From: Desertimonas sp963733085
GTDB lineage: Bacteria; Actinomycetota; Acidimicrobiia; Acidimicrobiales; Ilumatobacteraceae
Direction: 5' to 3'
Length of the DNA: 64,000 bases
Assembly (NCBI GenBank): GCA_963733085.1
Contig: CAVTBY010000002.1
Coordinates: 186,001 to 250,000, forward strand
Shown: positions 37,259-46,653 of the stretch, piece by piece
How the letters are laid out: the number at the start of each line of letters is the position of its first letter
How positions within the stretch are numbered: the first letter of the stretch is position 1
Translations under genes and position numbers: made by a program
Notes under the pieces: model-generated
What the model saw: the letters and a program-made list of their open reading frames with translations, nothing else
What the model was told of the DNA's origin: nothing
Database searches by the model: none

Positions 37259-37335
37259 CTGAGACATCCATAGACTTACAACCGTCCGGTCCAGGACGAC
37301 CTCGCCTGGCGGACCCACTCACCGAGGGAGACATC

Positions 37336-38043
37336 ATGTCGGGTAAGAAGCACACGGACGCCGCCAAGACGTTCGATCGTGACCAGTTCTACGCGCCGGC
37401 CGAGGCGCTGGGGATCGTCAAGAACATGGCGTCGGCGAAGTTCGACGAGTCCGTCGACGTCGCCGTCCGCCTCGGCGTCGATCCGCGCAAGGCCGACCAG
37501 ATGGTGCGCGGAACGGTCGCCCTGCCATCAGGCACCGGCAAGGACGTGCGGGTTGCCGTCTTCGCCGCCGGCGAGGCTGCCCAGGAGGCGCGCGACGCCG
37601 GTGCCGACATCGTCGGCGCCGACGACCTCGCCGCCCAGGTCGAGGCCGGCAAGTTCGACTTCGACGTGGCCATCGCCACGCCGGACATGATGCCGCTCGT
37701 CGGGCGTCTCGGCCGGGCCCTCGGCCCCCGCGGTCTGATGCCCAACCCGAAGACCGGCACGGTGACCACGGACGTCGGCCGGGCCGTGAGCGAGTTCAAG
37801 GGCGGCAAGGTCGAGTACCGCGCCGATCGCTACGGCAACATCCACGTCCCGCTCGGTAAGGCCAGCTTCGAGCCGGCCGCGCTGGAGACCAACTTCCGCG
37901 CCGTCATCGACGAGCTCAACCGGGCCAAGCCGGCGTCGGCGAAGGGCCGTTACCTGCGCAAGATCACGGTGTCATCGACGATGGGCCCCGGCGTTCACGT
38001 CGACACCAACCGCCTGCGCCCTGACGTCACCGCCACCGCCTGA
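37336..38043 (+). CDS. rplA: 50S ribosomal protein L1
   Basis: 235-residue ribosomal protein of the L1 stalk and likely translational repressor of the rplKA message. Motifs: FDESVDVAVRLGVDPRKADQ, RALGPRGLMPNPKTGTV and KGRYLRKITVSSTMGPG. Normally rplJL follow here; instead vapBC and a sugar-acid island intervene, and rplJL lie 10 kb away in opposite orientation. Confidence 0.96.
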   Translation: MSGKKHTDAAKTFDRDQFYAPAEALGIVKNMASAKFDESVDVAVRLGVDPRKADQMVRGTVALPSGTGKDVRVAVFAAGEAAQEARDAGADIVGADDLAAQVEAGKFDFDVAIATPDMMPLVGRLGRALGPRGLMPNPKTGTVTTDVGRAVSEFKGGKVEYRADRYGNIHVPLGKASFEPAALETNFRAVIDELNRAKPASAKGRYLRKITVSSTMGPGVHVDTNRLRPDVTATA

Positions 38044-38104
38044 GCGACCGCGAGGCGGAGACGCTCGATCCGCTGGGGGTGAGTGATGCGGTAGCATCTG
38101 ATGC

Positions 38105-38344
38105 ATGCGCACCACCCTTGACCTCGACGACGACGTGTTGATCGCGGCTCGAGAACGGGCGCGACGAGAGCGCCGAACGATTGGCAAAGTCGTGTCCGAC
38201 CTGGCACGGGAGGCATTGACCGGCGCCGTCGGAATCGAGGCGGATGGTGAGCCTGAGTTCCTCGGATTTCGACCGCTGCCCCACCGCGGCGGTGTCGTTA
38301 CCAACGAGCTGATCGACCGCCTCCGCGAGGAACACGGAGTGTGA
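38105..38344 (+). CDS. vapB: VapB-type antitoxin
   Basis: 79 residues. The N-terminal ribbon-helix-helix DNA-binding part is MRTTLDLDDDVLIAARERAR, the C-terminal part a flexible toxin-binding tail. It overlaps the toxin gene by 4 bp, the usual antitoxin-first order, and should repress its own promoter together with the toxin. Confidence 0.85.
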   Translation: MRTTLDLDDDVLIAARERARRERRTIGKVVSDLAREALTGAVGIEADGEPEFLGFRPLPHRGGVVTNELIDRLREEHGV

Positions 38345-38769
38345 GGTCGCTGCTCGACGTCAACGTGCTCCTCGCCATGCTTGACAGCGATCATCACGAT
38401 CACCGGCGTACCCGGGAGTGGTTCGAGGCGGAGGCTGACTCGGGGTGGGCGTCGTGCGCGATCACGCAGAACGGATTCGTGCGCATCATCTGCCAGTCGG
38501 GCTACGTCAATCCAGTCACGCCGGCCCACGCCATCCGGCTTCTCGATCAGGCATGCCGAACCGAGTACCACGAGTTCTGGCCCAGCTCGATCAGCCTCCT
38601 CGACCCCGAGATCGTGGACCAACGCCGGATCCACGGCCCACAGCAGGTCACCGATGTGTACCTGCTCGCGCTGGCGACAGCCCGGGGTGGCCGCTTCGTC
38701 ACGTTCGACCGCCGAATTCCGGTGAGCGCAGCGCGCAACGCCGAGACTGGCAACCTCGTCGTGCTTTAA
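38341..38769 (+). CDS. vapC: VapC-type PIN-domain ribonuclease toxin
   Basis: 142 residues from GTG 38341. The PIN acidic residues are visible: D in LLDVNVLLA, then D in QVTDVYLLALATARGG, and the last D in FVTFDRR. PIN toxins cleave specific RNAs, often tRNA or rRNA, when the antitoxin is lost. The sequence resembles the group with LLDVNVLLAL and HDHR near the start. The pair marks the left edge of the segment inserted between rplA and rplJL. Confidence 0.85.
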   Translation: MRSLLDVNVLLAMLDSDHHDHRRTREWFEAEADSGWASCAITQNGFVRIICQSGYVNPVTPAHAIRLLDQACRTEYHEFWPSSISLLDPEIVDQRRIHGPQQVTDVYLLALATARGGRFVTFDRRIPVSAARNAETGNLVVL

Positions 38770-38821
38770 CGTTGGCGATGCTGTCGCTCATTGCTCGGCA
38801 GCGATGAAACAAATGCCGCCC

Positions 38822-38872
38822 GGTTTGTGTCAGCCCGCCGACCTCGATCGGGTCGTGGTTCTGACGCAAACC
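38822..38872. repeat. diverged palindrome resembling family A
   Basis: Arms GGTTTGTGTCAG and CTGACGCAAACC frame a 51-bp imperfect hairpin downstream of vapC and near the 3' end of the mannonate dehydratase gene. The outer sequence resembles the 47-bp element but the inner part differs. It could terminate both convergent genes. Confidence 0.6.
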
Positions 38873-38919
38873 ATCCACCGCCGCACCGGACCTTGAAGGA
38901 ATGGGTCGACCGGACGCCC

Positions 38920-40128
38920 TCACCAGCTGTGCACGCCGCCGTCGCCGCGGCGGGCGACGGGTAGGTAGGCGCGGCAGTAGGGGTAGTCGGCGGCGCGCTC
39001 TTCGTTGAAGTTGACGCCCAGGCCGGGCCGTTCATCGAGGTGGAGCATGCCGTCCTCCAGCCAGTACCCGACGTCGAAGACCTCGGCCGCCAGCTCGGGG
39101 TGACGCATGTACTCCTGGATGCCGAAGTTGTGGACCGCAGTCTGGAAGTGCAGGCAGGCGGCCAGGTTGATCGGGGACAGGTCGGTCGGCCCGTGACACC
39201 CCGTGCGGACGTGGTACAGCTCGGCGAAGTGGGCGACGCGTTGCAGGTGCGTGAGTCCTCCAGAATGGGCCACCGTCATCCGGATGTAGTCGATGAGCTG
39301 TTCGGAGATCAGCTGCTGGCAGTCGTACACCGTGTTGAACACCTCCCCGATGGCGATCGGAGTGAGGGTGTGCTGGCGAATCAGCCGTAGGGATTCCTGC
39401 AGCTCGGCGGCGACCGGGTCCTCGAGCCAGAACAGTTGGTACGGCTCGAGGGCGACGCCGAGCTGGGCCGCCTCGCGCGGCGTGAGGCGGTGGTGCACGT
39501 CGTGGAGCAGATCGACGTCCCACCCGATCGCGGCGCGCGCGGCCTCGAACAGTCTCGGCACGCCGCGGAGGTAGGGGCCGCTGTCGAACGTCTCGATGAT
39601 CGGGCGATCGATCTCGGCGGGCTCGTAGAAGAGGTCGCCGCGGCCGACGCCGTAGGGCTGGCTGAGGCCGGGCAGGCCGGACTGCACGCGCACGGCTTTG
39701 TACCCGGCCTCTACGTACCGGCCGACCGCCTCGACAGATTCCTCGATCGTCGCCCCGTTGGCGTGGCCGTACACCGTCACGCCGTCGCGGGCTCGTCCGC
39801 CGAGCAGGTTGTACACCGGCGTGCCGAGGCACTTGCCCTTGATGTCCCACAGGGCCATGTCGATTGCGCCGATCGCCGTCATTGTCACTGGGCCGCGACG
39901 CCAGTAGGCGCCCTTGTACAGGGAGTGCCAGATGTCCTCGATCGAGCGGGCGTCGAGGCCGATGAGCAGCGGCAGGACGTGGTCGTCCAGATAGCTGGCC
40001 ACGGCGAGCTCGCGGCCGTTGAGCGTGGCGTCGCCGACGCCACGCACGCCATCCTCGGTCTCGATGACCACGGTGACGAAGTTGCGCCCGGGACAGGTGA
40101 GCACCGTCCGTGCTTGTTCGATCTTCAA
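38920..40128 (-). CDS. manD: D-mannonate dehydratase family enolase-superfamily enzyme
   Basis: 402 residues. Dehydrates D-mannonate (some members D-gluconate) to 2-keto-3-deoxygluconate (KDG). The metal ligands appear in HDVHHRLTP, FWLEDPV and AIGEVFN, and the second catalytic site in CHGPTDLSP. Length and the closing LDERPGLGVNFNEE are those of the ManD/RspA group. Many RspA-like members have weak activity, but the KDG kinase and KDPG aldolase domains 15 bp upstream in the same operon favour a real catabolic role. Confidence 0.87.
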   Translation of the reverse strand: MKIEQARTVLTCPGRNFVTVVIETEDGVRGVGDATLNGRELAVASYLDDHVLPLLIGLDARSIEDIWHSLYKGAYWRRGPVTMTAIGAIDMALWDIKGKCLGTPVYNLLGGRARDGVTVYGHANGATIEESVEAVGRYVEAGYKAVRVQSGLPGLSQPYGVGRGDLFYEPAEIDRPIIETFDSGPYLRGVPRLFEAARAAIGWDVDLLHDVHHRLTPREAAQLGVALEPYQLFWLEDPVAAELQESLRLIRQHTLTPIAIGEVFNTVYDCQQLISEQLIDYIRMTVAHSGGLTHLQRVAHFAELYHVRTGCHGPTDLSPINLAACLHFQTAVHNFGIQEYMRHPELAAEVFDVGYWLEDGMLHLDERPGLGVNFNEERAADYPYCRAYLPVARRGDGGVHSW

Positions 40129-40142
40129 CGCGCGCGTCCCCC

Positions 40143-41920
40143 TTACCGCACAGCGCGAACGGTGCGCGCCCGCATTGCCGCTTCGACCTCGTCGAGCGTC
40201 ACCATCGAGGTGTCGCCTGGGGTCGTCATCGCCAAGGCGCCGTGGGCGGCACCGTACTCGACGCCGGTCGCCACCGGCTTGTCCGCCAGCAGGCTGTAGA
40301 TCAAACCGGAGGCGAACCCGTCACCGCCGCCGACACGATCGAAGATGTCCAGGTCGGGGCGTGTCGTGGCGTGGTGGAAAGCGCCGTCGGCGTAGGCGAC
40401 CGCGCCCCAATCATTGCGATTCGCTGTCGTGGCCCGCCGCAACGTCGTGGCGACCACCCGCAGGTTCGGATAGGTGTCGATCACCTCGGTGATCATCGCC
40501 TTGAAGTTCGTCGGATCGAGCTCGGACAGGTCCTCGTCGAGGCCCTTGACCTCGAATCCGAGGGCGGCACTGAAGTCCTCCTCGTTGCCGAGCATCACGT
40601 CGACGTAGGGGACGAGCGCGCGGTTGACCTCGACGGCTCGATCCCGGCCGCCCTGATTCGCCCACAGCCCGGCGCGGAAGTTGAGGTCGTAGGAGACCAC
40701 GGTGCCCGCAGCCTTGGCGGCTTGGAGGGCCTCGAACAGTACGTCCGCGGTAGATGAGGAGAGGGCAGCGAAGATGCCGCCCGTGTGCAGCCAGCGCACG
40801 CCCTCGACGTCGAACAACCGCCGCCAGTCGATGTCGCCAGGTTGCATTGCCGCCGCCGCGGTGTGCCCGCGGTCGTACACGGTGCGGGCCGGTCGAAGCC
40901 CGAAGCCTCGCTCCGTGAAGTTGAGGCCCACCCGGGCCGCGCTGCCGAAGCCATCGAAGCGCTGCCAACAGACGTGGCTCGTGTCCACGCCGCCGGCGTG
41001 CATCAGCGTCTCGACGAGTCGTCCGACGTCGTTGTCGACGAGCGCGGTCACGACGGCGGTGCGCAAGCCGAAACATCGTCGCAGGGCGCGCGCCACGTTG
41101 TACTCGCCGCCACCTTCCCAGACGTCGAACGTGCGGGCGGTGCGAATGCGAGTGGCGCCCGGGTCGAGGCGCAGCATCACCTCGCCGAGGGCGACGCAAT
41201 CCCAGCGCGCCTCGTCTGGGTGCTTGATCGTCAGGCCCATGACTTCTTCGAGCGGGGGGCGGCACTCGGCGATCAGGTCGAGGGTGGTTCTGGCGCGCTC
41301 GGTGATCGCATCCCAGCGACCCTCCTGCACCTCGGTGGCCGGGAACAGTTGCGACCCGATCCCGACGCACGCCGCCCCGGCGCCGAACCAAGACGTCAGC
41401 GACTCACGATCGGGCGAGATCCCGCCCGTCGGCATGATCCGCGACCACGGGCAGGGCGCGAGGAGATCGCTGATCAACTGTGGGCCGCCGAGCCGGGCCG
41501 GGAAGAGTTTGACGATCTCGCAACCGAGCTCCTCGGCACGGGCGACCTCGGTCGGCGTGGCGCACCCGGGCATGTAGGCAACCTTGCGCCGGTTGCACAC
41601 CGCCGCCACCTCCGCCGACAACGTCGGCGACACGACGAACGACGCGCCGAGGTTGAGGTACATCGACGCCGTGCCGGCATCGAGCACCGACCCGACGCCG
41701 AGCACGACCCGGGCATCCGCCGCCGGCACTCCTGCTCGAGCTCGGTGAAGACCAGGTGGGCGCCGTCACCTCGGTTGGTGAACTCGATGACACGGACTTC
41801 GGCGGCGTCGAGCGCTTCGACGAGGCGAATCGCCGTGGTCGCATCGGGATCGAAGAACAGCGGCATCAGGCCACTGCGGAGCGTCACCACGAGGGTGTCG
41901 AGTCGACTGAATCGGGCCAT
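40143..41920 (-). CDS. KDPG aldolase fused to KDG kinase (PfkB family); one frameshift
   Basis: Starts at ATG 41920 with AGGAGG upstream. Residues about 1-220 form a 2-keto-3-deoxy-6-phosphogluconate aldolase: VRVIEFTNRGD, GVGSVLDAGTA, VKLFPA (Schiff-base lysine) and PTGGISPD. Without a stop the frame continues into a PfkB kinase beginning MGLTIKHPDEARWDCVALGEVML, with EGGGEYNVARAL and the catalytic DRVGGGDGFASG. So two steps, KDG to KDPG and KDPG to pyruvate plus glyceraldehyde 3-phosphate, would sit on one chain. A frameshift near 41725-41735 interrupts the aldolase. A lost stop at the domain junction cannot be excluded. Confidence 0.82.
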
Positions 41921-41937
41921 CCGTGCCGTTTCCTCCT

Positions 41938-41972
41938 GTCCACATGAGTGGACGAGGTTCGATATGGTGTAC
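41938..41972 (-). promoter_or_regulatory. 35-bp operator-like site upstream of the aldolase-kinase gene
   Basis: Read on the minus strand it is GTACACCATA, then a C/G-containing GAAC block, then GTCCAC-N4-GTGGAC. The same 35-bp arrangement occurs at 42881-42915. It ends 18 bp before the start codon, just ahead of the ribosome binding site. It probably binds the IclR regulator encoded next to it. Confidence 0.65.
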
Positions 41973-42034
41973 GCGGCCAATGTTGACGACCGTCGCTTCG
42001 TGCTGTCAAGACGCGGGTCGTCGTCACCGCCCGC

Positions 42035-42845
42035 TCAGCCGATCGTTGGGTGGCTGACGATCGTGTCGCGCGCCCGCATCAGCGCAGCCAGCGTTTCCTG
42101 ACGCCGCTCCGGGCCGAAGCGCATTGCCGGCACCGAGCACGACAGGGCGTCATACGGTGGGTCGGCGAGGGCAGCGCAACGGCGAGACAGGCGATGCCGA
42201 TGGCGTTCTCGCCTTCGTCGCTCGACCAGCCACGCTCGCGGATCTCATCGAGCTTGGTGCGTAGCTCGCGGCGATCCGTGATCGTCGCCTCGGTCATCGC
42301 TTCGAGCCGGCCGGAAGGTGATCGTCGAGTTGGTCGTCCGGAAGGCCGGCGAGCAACGCCTTGCCGAGCGCCGTCGTGTACGCCGGGAGCCGGCGGCCGA
42401 CGGCCGAGAAGAGCCGAAGCTGTTGGGTCGACTCACGCTTGGCTAGGTACACGATGTCGGTGCCGTCGAGTCGGCCGAGGTGCACCGTCTCGTCGAGTTC
42501 GGCCACCAGGGCGTCGAGGACCGGCGCGGTGAGGGCGACGACTGGATCGCCGTCGACGTATGCCGTGCCGACGCGCACGGCGCGAACGCCGATCGCCAGT
42601 CGTCCGGCTTCGTCGCGTCGCACCCAGCCGCGGCGAATCAGTGTCTGCACGACGACGTGAAGGCTGCTCTTCGGGGCGTCGAGGTCGCGGGCCAATTCGG
42701 CGAGCGTCGGGGCGTCGCCCTCGGCAAGTCGCTCGAGGATCTGGATCGTGCGGACTGCCGACTTGGCATCGCGCTCACTCGTCTGCTCGACCACCGCTGG
42801 CGTCTCCTTGATTGCTGTGCCGTTGGCGCTTTCGAGCGACGACAC
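42035..42845 (-). CDS. IclR-family transcriptional regulator; two frameshifts
   Basis: Starts at GTG 42845. The N-terminal winged helix reads KSAVRTIQILERLAEGDAPTLAELARDL; the effector domain has GKALLAGLPDDQLDD, ERGWSSDEGENAIGIACLAV and, in a third frame, YDALSCSVPAMRF, with the stop at 42035-42037. Frame breaks are near 42295 and 42160. IclR proteins bind small organic acids and often control sugar-acid or aromatic catabolism. It sits between the catabolic and transport operons and diverges from the latter, so it is their likely regulator. Confidence 0.82.
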
Positions 42846-42880
42846 CCTTGACAGGTCGGCCCGACGAAGCTCATGATACT

Positions 42881-42915
42881 GTACACCATACCGAACTGTG
42901 TCCACATACGTGGAC
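42881..42915 (+). promoter_or_regulatory. 35-bp operator-like site between iclR and the ABC transporter operon
   Basis: It carries GTACACCATA, CCGAAC and GTCCAC-N4-GTGGAC in the same order and spacing as the site at 41938-41972. It lies 36 bp from the iclR start and 102 bp from the transporter start, suited to control both divergent genes. A GATACT sequence just upstream could be a -10 box. Confidence 0.65.
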
Positions 42916-43017
42916 AACCTAGATATGGCGACAGGCGGCGGCCGGGGGCTTCGCCAGACCGCAAACCGGGTTCGACGACCGCCGTCGCCAGACGAGCTCA
43001 TCCAGAGAGGAGACACC

Positions 43018-44103
43018 GTGAGGGGTTCGAGGTCAACGCAAACACGGCGGCGGAGGTCGCCCACGATGCGGACGGTGCTGGTCACCGGCGCCGTGGTCAT
43101 CGCCGCCATCGGTGCCGGGTTCAACGTGTCGGCGACCACCGTGCCGGCGGGGGACTCCACCTACATGGTCGAGCCCAAGGAAGGCCCCTACACGGTCGGA
43201 CTGGCCAACGGTTTCGTCGGCAACTCCTGGCGTGCCCAGATGGTCGCCGAGCTCGAGTACGCCGTCTCCCAACGCGACGACGTCGAGGAGTTGCTGGTCA
43301 CCAACGCCAACAACGACGTCTCCGCGCAGAACTCGCAGATCAGTGACCTCGTCGCCAGCGGCGTGGACCTGTTGCTGGTCGACGCCGTGTCCGAGACGGC
43401 CGTCAACGCCGAGCTCGAACGGGCTCATGAGGCCGGCGTCCTCGTCGTCTCGTTCGACGGTACGGCAAGCACGCCCGCCGGAATCCGCGTCAACACCGAC
43501 CAGGCCGAGTTCGGCACGATCGGCGCCGAGTGGCTGGTCGAGGCGATGGGTGGTAGCGGCTCGGTGATCGCCTTGCACGGGGTGGCCGGCAACCCGACGA
43601 GTGAAAGCCGTTGGGAAGCGGCCAAGGCGGTGCTCGACGAGGCCGGAATCGAGATCGTCGGTGAGGCAAACGCCGACTGGGACCTGGCGCAGGGGCGGGC
43701 GGCGGCAGCCGACCTGCTGGCCGCCAACCCCGACGTCACCGGCATCTACTCGCAGGGCGGCGCGATGTCGCTCGGCGCCCTGCAGGCGCTCGAAGCGGCC
43801 GGCCGCGACCCGTTGCCTGTTCCAGGAGAGGGCCTCAACCAGTTCCTCAAGAAATGGGCTGAGCTCAACGAGGCCTCGGGATGGACATCGGTGGCGCCTT
43901 CGCAGCCACCCTCGATCGTGGTGCGCGCCCTCGAGGTCGGCATCGCCGCCCTCGGAGGTGAGGACCCCGGCCAGGAGGTCAACATTCCGTTGCCGGTCAT
44001 CGACCAGGACAATCTCGCCGACAGCGTCCGAACGGACCAGCCCGACTCGCTGTGGCTGCCGACGGATCTGCCAGACGACGTGATCGCCGAGCTGCTCTCC
44101 TGA
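43018..44103 (+). CDS. ABC sugar transporter substrate-binding protein (ribose/galactose type)
   Basis: 361 residues from GTG 43018, with GAGAGGAG upstream. The basic start (RGSRSTQTRRRR) precedes a membrane-spanning signal (MRTVLVTGAVVIAAIGAG), so ATG 43066 is an alternative. The mature part is a Peripla_BP_4 fold: KEGPYTVGLANGFVGNSWRAQM, DAVSETAVNAELERA, and the hinge VSFDGTAS. Such proteins bind sugars or sugar acids. The neighbouring KDG pathway suggests a sugar acid such as an aldonate or uronate. Confidence 0.87.
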   Translation: MRGSRSTQTRRRRSPTMRTVLVTGAVVIAAIGAGFNVSATTVPAGDSTYMVEPKEGPYTVGLANGFVGNSWRAQMVAELEYAVSQRDDVEELLVTNANNDVSAQNSQISDLVASGVDLLLVDAVSETAVNAELERAHEAGVLVVSFDGTASTPAGIRVNTDQAEFGTIGAEWLVEAMGGSGSVIALHGVAGNPTSESRWEAAKAVLDEAGIEIVGEANADWDLAQGRAAAADLLAANPDVTGIYSQGGAMSLGALQALEAAGRDPLPVPGEGLNQFLKKWAELNEASGWTSVAPSQPPSIVVRALEVGIAALGGEDPGQEVNIPLPVIDQDNLADSVRTDQPDSLWLPTDLPDDVIAELLS

Positions 44104-44128
44104 TCCTCGGGTTTCGAGGACCGGGGAG

Positions 44129-45673
44129 GTGACCTCGTCGACCCCTAACGCATGTGCGCCGGTGGCAGCGCACCTGCGGGGGATCTCCAAGAGCTTCGGC
44201 TTCACCAACGCACTGGCCGGCGTGGATCTGACGATCCGCGCCGGCGAGGTGCTTGCGCTGCTCGGTGAGAACGGCGCCGGCAAGTCAACGTTGGTGAAGG
44301 TGCTCACGGGGGTGATCGCCCCCGATGCCGGGACGATCGAAATCGACCGGGTCGACCACGATGCGTTGACCCCGCGGCATGCCGAGGAGCTGGGCATCGC
44401 CCGGGTTGCCCAGGAGCTGTCGTTGTTCCCGGAGATGAACGTGGCGGCCAACGTGCTCATCGGTCGTGAGCCGCGCCGCTTCGGCCTGGTGGACCGTGGA
44501 GCGTTGAATCGTCGCACGTCCGAGCTGCTCGAGCTGCTCGGCATCCCACTCGACACCCGGCTAGCTGTTCGCCGGCTCTCGCTCGCCGAGCGTCAGCTCG
44601 TCGAGATCGCCAAGGCGATGGCTCGGACGCCACGCATCCTCGTGCTCGACGAACCGACGTCGGGCCTACGCGAACACGAGGTGGAACGCCTCTTCGAGGT
44701 CATCCGTGGGCTCCGCCAGCGCGGCTGTGCGGTCGTGTTCATCAGCCACCGCCTCGAAGAGGTGTTCACCATCGCCGACCGCATCGCCGTACTCAAGGAC
44801 GGACGCAACTCCGGCGAGGTCGACCGCGCCAACGCTGAGCGCGACCACGTCGTGCGGATGATGGTCGGGCGCACCGTCGAGAGTCAGTTCCCGATTCGTC
44901 CGCCCACGGTCGTCCGCAGCGCCGATCTTCAGCCGGCGCTGCGTGCTGTCGAATTTGGCGTCGTCGGCACCAATGTGTCCGGCATTGACCTGGTGCTCTA
45001 CCCAGGTGAGGTCTGCGGGCTCGCCGGCCTGCAGGGACAGGGCCAGACGACCCTCCTCGAAGGATTGTTCGGCCTGCGTCGCGCTACAGGGCGTCTCGAC
45101 GTCGGCCGCCATCGCGGGCCGTTCCGGCATCCCGGCGTAGCGGTCGCCGCGGGACTCGCCCTCGTGCCGGAGGATCGCAAGTCCGAAGGCGGGCATCTCG
45201 ACTTCACCGTGCGGGCGAACGTGACGCTTCCGCTGCTCGACCGCTTCACGCGCGCCACCGTCATCCAACGCCGACTCGAACGAGCCCGGGCGCGCTCGGC
45301 AACCTCGGCGCTCGGCGTGCGACCGACCGACCCGGAACAGATGTTGGCAAACCTGTCCGGCGGCAACCAACAGAAGGTCATCCTCGCCCGCTGGTTGGGT
45401 GCCGAACCGACCGTGCTGCTCCTCGCCGATCCAACTCGCGGCGTCGACATCGCCACCAAACAGGAGATCTACCGAATCATCCGAGCCGAGGCGGACAAGG
45501 GGGTTGCGGTGCTCATCCTGTCGACCGAACTCACCGAACTGATCGGGCTCTGCGATCGCGTGCTCGTGATGGTCGAGGGATCGATCGCCGCCGAGTTTGC
45601 CAGTGACGGACTCACCGAGGAAGCAGTCATGAACGTCGCCGCCGGCGGTGGAACCGTTGGGGTCGCTTCGTGA
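44129..45673 (+). CDS. ABC sugar transporter ATPase, double-domain RbsA type
   Basis: 514 residues with two ATPase domains. Domain 1 has Walker A GENGAGKST (46-54) and Walker B LVLDEPTSGL. Its signature LSLAERQLVEIAKA is degenerate, as usual for RbsA. Domain 2 has a degenerate Walker A (GLQGQGQTT) but a good signature LSGGNQQKVILARWL and LLLADPTRGVD. The GTG start follows the binding protein by 25 bp and the end overlaps the first permease. Confidence 0.92.
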   Translation: MTSSTPNACAPVAAHLRGISKSFGFTNALAGVDLTIRAGEVLALLGENGAGKSTLVKVLTGVIAPDAGTIEIDRVDHDALTPRHAEELGIARVAQELSLFPEMNVAANVLIGREPRRFGLVDRGALNRRTSELLELLGIPLDTRLAVRRLSLAERQLVEIAKAMARTPRILVLDEPTSGLREHEVERLFEVIRGLRQRGCAVVFISHRLEEVFTIADRIAVLKDGRNSGEVDRANAERDHVVRMMVGRTVESQFPIRPPTVVRSADLQPALRAVEFGVVGTNVSGIDLVLYPGEVCGLAGLQGQGQTTLLEGLFGLRRATGRLDVGRHRGPFRHPGVAVAAGLALVPEDRKSEGGHLDFTVRANVTLPLLDRFTRATVIQRRLERARARSATSALGVRPTDPEQMLANLSGGNQQKVILARWLGAEPTVLLLADPTRGVDIATKQEIYRIIRAEADKGVAVLILSTELTELIGLCDRVLVMVEGSIAAEFASDGLTEEAVMNVAAGGGTVGVAS

Positions 45674-46653
45674 ACGTAGCGCTCGCGGCGCACCGTCGGG
45701 TGCGCTTCGGAGGGGCGATCGACGTCTCGACGATCGCCGCCTACGGTCTGCTCGTCCTCACGGTGGGGACTTACCTTGCGCTCGATCCCGGAACGATGAC
45801 CCTCGACCGGGTGGCCACGCTGCTGGCTCAGCGACTTCCCCTCGTGTTCGTCGCCATCGGCCAGACAATCGTGGTGATGAGCCGCGGGTTCGACCTCTCT
45901 GTGGCCGGGATCGTCGCGCTCACCAACGTGGTCGTGGCGACGACGATGGGCACTGGCCCCGGTGGGGTGGCGTGGGGCGTTGCCATGGGCCTCAGCGTCG
46001 GTCTCGCCGCCGGCCTCGTCAACGGCATGCTCGTCGGCTATCTCAGGCTCCCGGCGATCATCGTGACGCTGGCGTCGTGGTCGATCCTTGCCGGGCTGGC
46101 CCTGTACGTCCTGCCACAGCCCGGCGGGTTCGTCTCCAGTGGGTTTGCCGACTTCCCGCATCAGCGGGTCGGGCCGATCTCCGTCGCCTTCATCGCGCTC
46201 GTCGCCGTGCCCGGCCTGCTGTGGTGGCCGATCTCGCGTTCGCGCCTCGGCTACCGGCTGTTGGCAGTGGGCGGCGACGAGCGGGCCGCGTACGAGAGCG
46301 GGGTCCAGGTGGCGCGCACGAAGGTGGTGGCATTCGTCCTCTGTGGGCTGTTCGCCTCGATCGGCGGCCTGTTCCTGACGATGCAGGCGACATCGGGCGA
46401 TCCACGCATCGGCGACCCTTTTACGCTCAACTCCATCGCCGCGGTTGCCCTCGGCGGGGCGCTGCTCAGCGGCGGGCGGGCCAGCGTCGCCGCCAGCGTG
46501 GCCGGTGCCCTCGTCATCGGCACGCTCCCCAATGTCCTGTTCCTCGCCGGCGTGTCGACGTACTGGCAGTTCATCGTGGCCGGCACCGTGCTCGTGCTCG
46601 CCGTCACGGTGTCGGAGATCACCCGGCGCCGAGTTGACGCGGGGGCGACATGA
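45670..46653 (+). CDS. ABC sugar transporter permease 1 (RbsC type)
   Basis: 327 residues with about nine helices. The RbsC-like stretches are AIGQTIVVMSRGFDLSVAGIVALTNVV and GGALLSGGRASVAASVAGALVIGTL. It starts at GTG inside the ATPase end (4-bp overlap) and overlaps permease 2 by 4 bp. Confidence 0.92.
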   Translation: MNVALAAHRRVRFGGAIDVSTIAAYGLLVLTVGTYLALDPGTMTLDRVATLLAQRLPLVFVAIGQTIVVMSRGFDLSVAGIVALTNVVVATTMGTGPGGVAWGVAMGLSVGLAAGLVNGMLVGYLRLPAIIVTLASWSILAGLALYVLPQPGGFVSSGFADFPHQRVGPISVAFIALVAVPGLLWWPISRSRLGYRLLAVGGDERAAYESGVQVARTKVVAFVLCGLFASIGGLFLTMQATSGDPRIGDPFTLNSIAAVALGGALLSGGRASVAASVAGALVIGTLPNVLFLAGVSTYWQFIVAGTVLVLAVTVSEITRRRVDAGAT

